A stretch of 7,971 nucleotides of DNA from Devosia equisanguinis (GTDB lineage Bacteria; Pseudomonadota; Alphaproteobacteria; Rhizobiales; Hyphomicrobiaceae): contig CAMDMH010000122.1 in NCBI GenBank assembly GCA_945901835.1, positions 1 to 7,971 on the forward strand, given 5' to 3'. Both the position numbers and the translations under genes were made by a program. A model generated the notes under the pieces. It worked only from the letters and a program-made list of their open reading frames with translations. It had not been told where the DNA came from and did no database searches. Positions within the stretch are counted from its first letter, which is position 1, and every line of letters begins with the position of its first letter. Below, piece by piece: positions 6,080 through 7,971 of this stretch.

Positions 6080-7273
6080 TCAGCCGAAATAGCTTTCGAG
6101 GAACTCGGCGTAGACGCGCGTCAGACGGTGGAGGTCATCGACGGCGCAGCGCTCGTCCACCTGATGAATCGTCTTGTTGATCAGGCCGAACTCGATCACC
6201 GGGCAATGGAAGTGGATGAAGCGCGCGTCGGAGGTGCCGCCGCCCGTCGACATGCGCGGCTTGAGGCCAGTGATCTTCGCGACCGCGCCCGACATGGTAT
6301 CGACCAACTGGCCCGGCTCGGTGCGGAACACGTCGCCCGTGCCGCTGAAGGACAATTCCCAGCGCGCCTTCACGTCTGCGGCAACCGCCTCGCAGATGGC
6401 ACGGACATGGGCCTCGACTTTCGGCCGCGTCCATAGATCGTTGTAGCGGATGTTGAGTTTGGCGCGGGCTTCCGATGGGATCACGTTGGTCGCGGTGTTG
6501 TTGACCGAGATCACCGTGACCTCGAGGCTCGACGGCTCGAAGTGTGCGGTGCCGTTGTCGAGCGGCGTGGACGACAGCCGGTCGATCATGCGCGCCAACT
6601 TCGGCACGGGGTTCTCTGCCGTGCGGGGATAGGCGGCGTGGCCCTGTTTGCCGAGTACGACGAGTTCGCCGTTGAGGCTGCCGCGGCGGCCGATCTTCAG
6701 CTCGTCGCCGAGTGTGTCGAGGCTCGACGGCTCGCCGACGACGCACGCATCCATGCGCTCGCCCTTGACTTTCATCCACTCGAGCACCTTGACGGTGCCG
6801 TTGATCGAGGGGCCTTCCTCGTCGCCGGTGATGAGGAAAGAGATCGCACCGGGCACGCTGCCGCCGCGCTTGCCGATGTAGTCCAGCGCCGCGACCGCGA
6901 AGCAGGCGATGGCGCCCTTCATGTCGATCGCGCCGCGGCCCCACAGCACGCCCTGCTCGATCACGGCGTCGAAGGGGGGATGCGTCCACGCCTTCTCGTC
7001 GCCGGGCGGCACGACGTCGGTGTGGCCGGCGAAACAGAGGTGCGGACCGTTGGTGCCGATGCTGCCGAAGCGCGCGTAGAGGTTGTCGACGTCGGGCGTG
7101 CCCTGATGCGTGAACGGCAGCCGGTGGCACTCGAAGCCGGCCGGGGCTAGCAGCGACTGCAACAGCGTCAGCGCGCCGCCCTCCGCCGGTGTCACGCTGC
7201 GGCAGCGGATCAGCGCCTGGGCGAGCGCGACGGGGTCTTTTCTCAAGGTGGCGAGGTCGGGCGTGGTGGTCAT
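6080..7273 (-). CDS. dapE: Succinyl-diaminopimelate desuccinylase
   Basis: DapE hydrolyses N-succinyl-LL-2,6-diaminopimelate to LL-diaminopimelate and succinate, a step in making lysine and the peptidoglycan cross-link. It is a cytoplasmic M20-family di-zinc enzyme. Its 397 residues are close to the usual 375-385. Zinc ligands and catalytic residues expected by family alignment are all present: His84 and Asp86 in FAGHTDVVPPGD, Asp117 in WGRGAIDMKG, Glu152-Glu153 in TGDEEG, Glu181 in VGEPSS, and His370 in INKTIHQVDE. The dimerisation region carries GRRGSLNGELVV (195-206) and KQGHAAYP (209-216). STGGGTSDARF (342-352) is the DapE-type substrate loop, which separates it from ArgE and general M20 peptidases. 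ATG 7273 begins MTTTPDLATL; the ribosome site is weak (GAG within CCGAGCC). The gene is convergent with the kinase (28 bp gap) and follows a DUF805 gene on the same strand, 91 bp away, with its own likely promoter. Confidence 0.97.
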   Translation of the reverse strand: MTTTPDLATLRKDPVALAQALIRCRSVTPAEGGALTLLQSLLAPAGFECHRLPFTHQGTPDVDNLYARFGSIGTNGPHLCFAGHTDVVPPGDEKAWTHPPFDAVIEQGVLWGRGAIDMKGAIACFAVAALDYIGKRGGSVPGAISFLITGDEEGPSINGTVKVLEWMKVKGERMDACVVGEPSSLDTLGDELKIGRRGSLNGELVVLGKQGHAAYPRTAENPVPKLARMIDRLSSTPLDNGTAHFEPSSLEVTVISVNNTATNVIPSEARAKLNIRYNDLWTRPKVEAHVRAICEAVAADVKARWELSFSGTGDVFRTEPGQLVDTMSGAVAKITGLKPRMSTGGGTSDARFIHFHCPVIEFGLINKTIHQVDERCAVDDLHRLTRVYAEFLESYFG

Positions 7274-7306
7274 CGGGCTTCGGCTCGGATGATTGTGGAC
7301 GGGGGC

Positions 7307-7335
7307 AATATAAGCAAAGCAGCCGGTGTTGCCAG
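7307..7335 (-). promoter_or_regulatory. Sigma70-like promoter for dapE
   Basis: On the minus strand CTGGCA (7335-7330) is followed after 17 bp by TATATT (7312-7307). The -10 matches the consensus at 5 of 6 positions and the -35 at 4 of 6, with ideal spacing. Transcription would start near 7300, leaving a leader of about 27 nt before the dapE ATG. This would let dapE be expressed independently of the upstream DUF805 gene. Confidence 0.5.
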
Positions 7336-7364
7336 CTCGAAAGCGGTCAGTGCTACGGCAAGGC

Positions 7365-7763
7365 TCACTCGGGAACGCTGCCGAGGGGATCGGCGCCGTA
7401 GCGGTTGTCGCCCTGCGTCCCGCGCTGGAAGCCGTTCTCGAACAGGGCCCAGAGGAACCCGATCGCGGCTGCGACCATGATGAGTTTTTCGACCGGGTCC
7501 ATCACGTCGGGATCGAGCAGATAGCCATGATAGTTGGCAACGATGAACGCCGTCATGGCGGCGCCGAGCGCGTAGCCGACCCATGAAGGCCAGTCGCGAT
7601 CGTTGAACCGCTTGATCGAAATGGCGGTGGAAGGCCAGGCGAACAGGAGGCTCCAGATCGTCGAGGAAAGCGACGGCGGACGCACCTTGCCGCCTTGGCT
7701 GGTCAGGCCCTCGAAATCGAAGACCGTGGCGCCGACCACCGTGATCGCCATCAGCGCCACCAA
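7365..7763 (-). CDS. DUF805 family inner-membrane protein (start uncertain)
   Basis: A small membrane protein of the DUF805 (YhaH-like) family, whose function is unknown. From TTG 7763 it has 132 residues. Family hallmarks are AISIKRFNDRDWPSWVGY (47-64), which matches the conserved basic-Arg-hydrophobic-x-D-x-W loop between helices, and GTQGDNRYGADP (114-125), which matches the G-N-x-Y-G-x-D-P C-terminal motif. Three or four membrane helices are visible. The TTG at 7763 falls inside what should be helix 1, and homologous-looking sequence continues upstream in frame to 7847, so the true N-terminus is probably longer (see the 7764-7847 entry). The chosen coordinates are therefore only the part with a formally usable start codon. 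It lies 91 bp upstream of dapE on the same strand, a neighbourhood I associate with Bradyrhizobium-like genomes. Confidence 0.78.
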   Translation of the reverse strand: MVALMAITVVGATVFDFEGLTSQGGKVRPPSLSSTIWSLLFAWPSTAISIKRFNDRDWPSWVGYALGAAMTAFIVANYHGYLLDPDVMDPVEKLIMVAAAIGFLWALFENGFQRGTQGDNRYGADPLGSVPE

Positions 7764-7847
7764 GCCGAGCCAGTATTCCTGGCGGCTGATGCGCCCTTGC
7801 GGCGACAGGAAGTAATCCGAAAGGGTCCAGGCCGTGTGATAACGATT
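7764..7847 (-). other. In-frame DUF805 N-terminal extension lacking a start codon
   Basis: The DUF805 frame stays open for 28 codons upstream of TTG 7763, to TAA at 7850-7848. It includes SDYFLSPQGRISRQEYWLG, which matches the typical DUF805 N-terminus (a Y-F then G-R-x-x-R-x-E-Y-W block before helix 1). None of these codons is ATG, GTG or TTG. Right after the TAA the minus strand reads AATCGTTATCAC; one extra G would turn it into an ATGCGT start in the correct frame. The segment is therefore coding-like but not translatable by normal rules as given. Confidence 0.6.
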
Positions 7848-7879
7848 TTAGCCCGCCCAAGGGCCCCTCAGGTTGGCCT

Positions 7880-7909
7880 AGGATAACCCGGGAGCGCCGT
7901 ACAGAGCAA
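7880..7909 (-). promoter_or_regulatory. Weak promoter candidate upstream of the DUF805 gene
   Basis: On the minus strand TTGCTC (7909-7904) and TATCCT (7885-7880) are 18 bp apart. The matches to sigma70 boxes are modest (3/6 and 4/6). The implied transcript would start near 7873, about 27 nt before the presumed original start codon near 7846. This fits the idea that the gene began there, but the boxes alone are not convincing. Confidence 0.22.
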
Positions 7910-7915
7910 TATTTT

Positions 7916-7946
7916 CCGACCGCGCTCGAAGGGGTCTGTCGGTCGG
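7916..7946. repeat. Inverted repeat CCGACCG/CGGTCGG
   Basis: CCGACCG (7916-7922) and CGGTCGG (7940-7946) are perfect 7-bp complements with a 17-nt spacer. It lies upstream of the DUF805 gene. No T-tract follows on either strand, so a terminator is unlikely. It may be a regulator site, the edge of an extragenic repeat cut by the window end, or chance. Confidence 0.3.
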
Positions 7947-7947
7947 A

Positions 7948-7962
7948 TGACCTCACTGGTCA
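7948..7962. promoter_or_regulatory. Short dyad TGACC-N5-GGTCA
   Basis: TGACC (7948-7952) and GGTCA (7958-7962) are perfect inverted half-sites around TCACT, with 10-bp centre-to-centre spacing typical of a dimeric regulator. It lies about 100 bp upstream of the presumed DUF805 start, at the window edge. The arms are only 5 bp, so chance occurrence is quite possible. Confidence 0.2.
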
Positions 7963-7971
7963 ACCTCGTGG

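Noticed and set aside
6135..7130. Long alternative minus-strand frame inside dapE
   Set aside because: Arg-rich frame-shifted shadow of dapE; all catalytic motifs are in the dapE frame.
1..7971. CRISPR array, tRNA, rRNA or defence island
   Set aside because: No regularly spaced repeats, no tRNA-like cloverleaf or rRNA sequence, and no nuclease or toxin-antitoxin genes seen.

Overview
The window looks like a GC-rich alphaproteobacterial chromosome, most likely Bradyrhizobium/Nitrobacteraceae-like. The reasons are strong G/C bias at third codon positions, a Bug/TctC-type solute receptor, a dapE gene followed closely by a DUF805 gene, and two intergenic hairpin clusters of the kind scattered through such genomes. 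The lineage is an inference from gene content and style, not from a marker gene.

Left end (1-850): a decayed locus. The window opens inside the 3' end of an IS1595-family (ISXO2-like) transposase. The element abuts a minus-strand pdxA-like gene that breaks off after about 146 of the usual ~330 residues, so an insertion probably cut it. Upstream of pdxA on the same strand (660-746) is a short coding-like tail, possibly another gene remnant.

852-2604: an intact, divergently oriented Bug/TctC periplasmic binding protein; then an 89-bp element with two hairpins and outer inverted arms; then a minus-strand class I SAM-dependent methyltransferase whose last codon and stop lie inside one arm of that element.

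2605-6051: a gene-free stretch of about 360 bp with two further strong hairpins; an EamA/DMT-family transporter that probably starts at TTG; then a 641-residue membrane-bound hybrid histidine kinase (six predicted membrane helices, coiled coil, HisKA, HATPase_c, REC) with no partner regulator in the window.

6052-7971: dapE (lysine/diaminopimelate synthesis) on the minus strand, convergent with the kinase and with a recognisable sigma70-like promoter, preceded by a DUF805 membrane protein gene on the same strand. The DUF805 reading frame extends about 28 codons beyond the first usable start codon, up to a stop, with no ATG/GTG/TTG in that part. This suggests a lost start codon, a 1-nt indel or a sequence error.

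The genes do not form one pathway. Most are single-gene units. I see no convincing new multi-gene system. The points most worth checking are the IS-truncated pdxA locus, the repeat that supplies a stop codon, and the DUF805 gene without a start.
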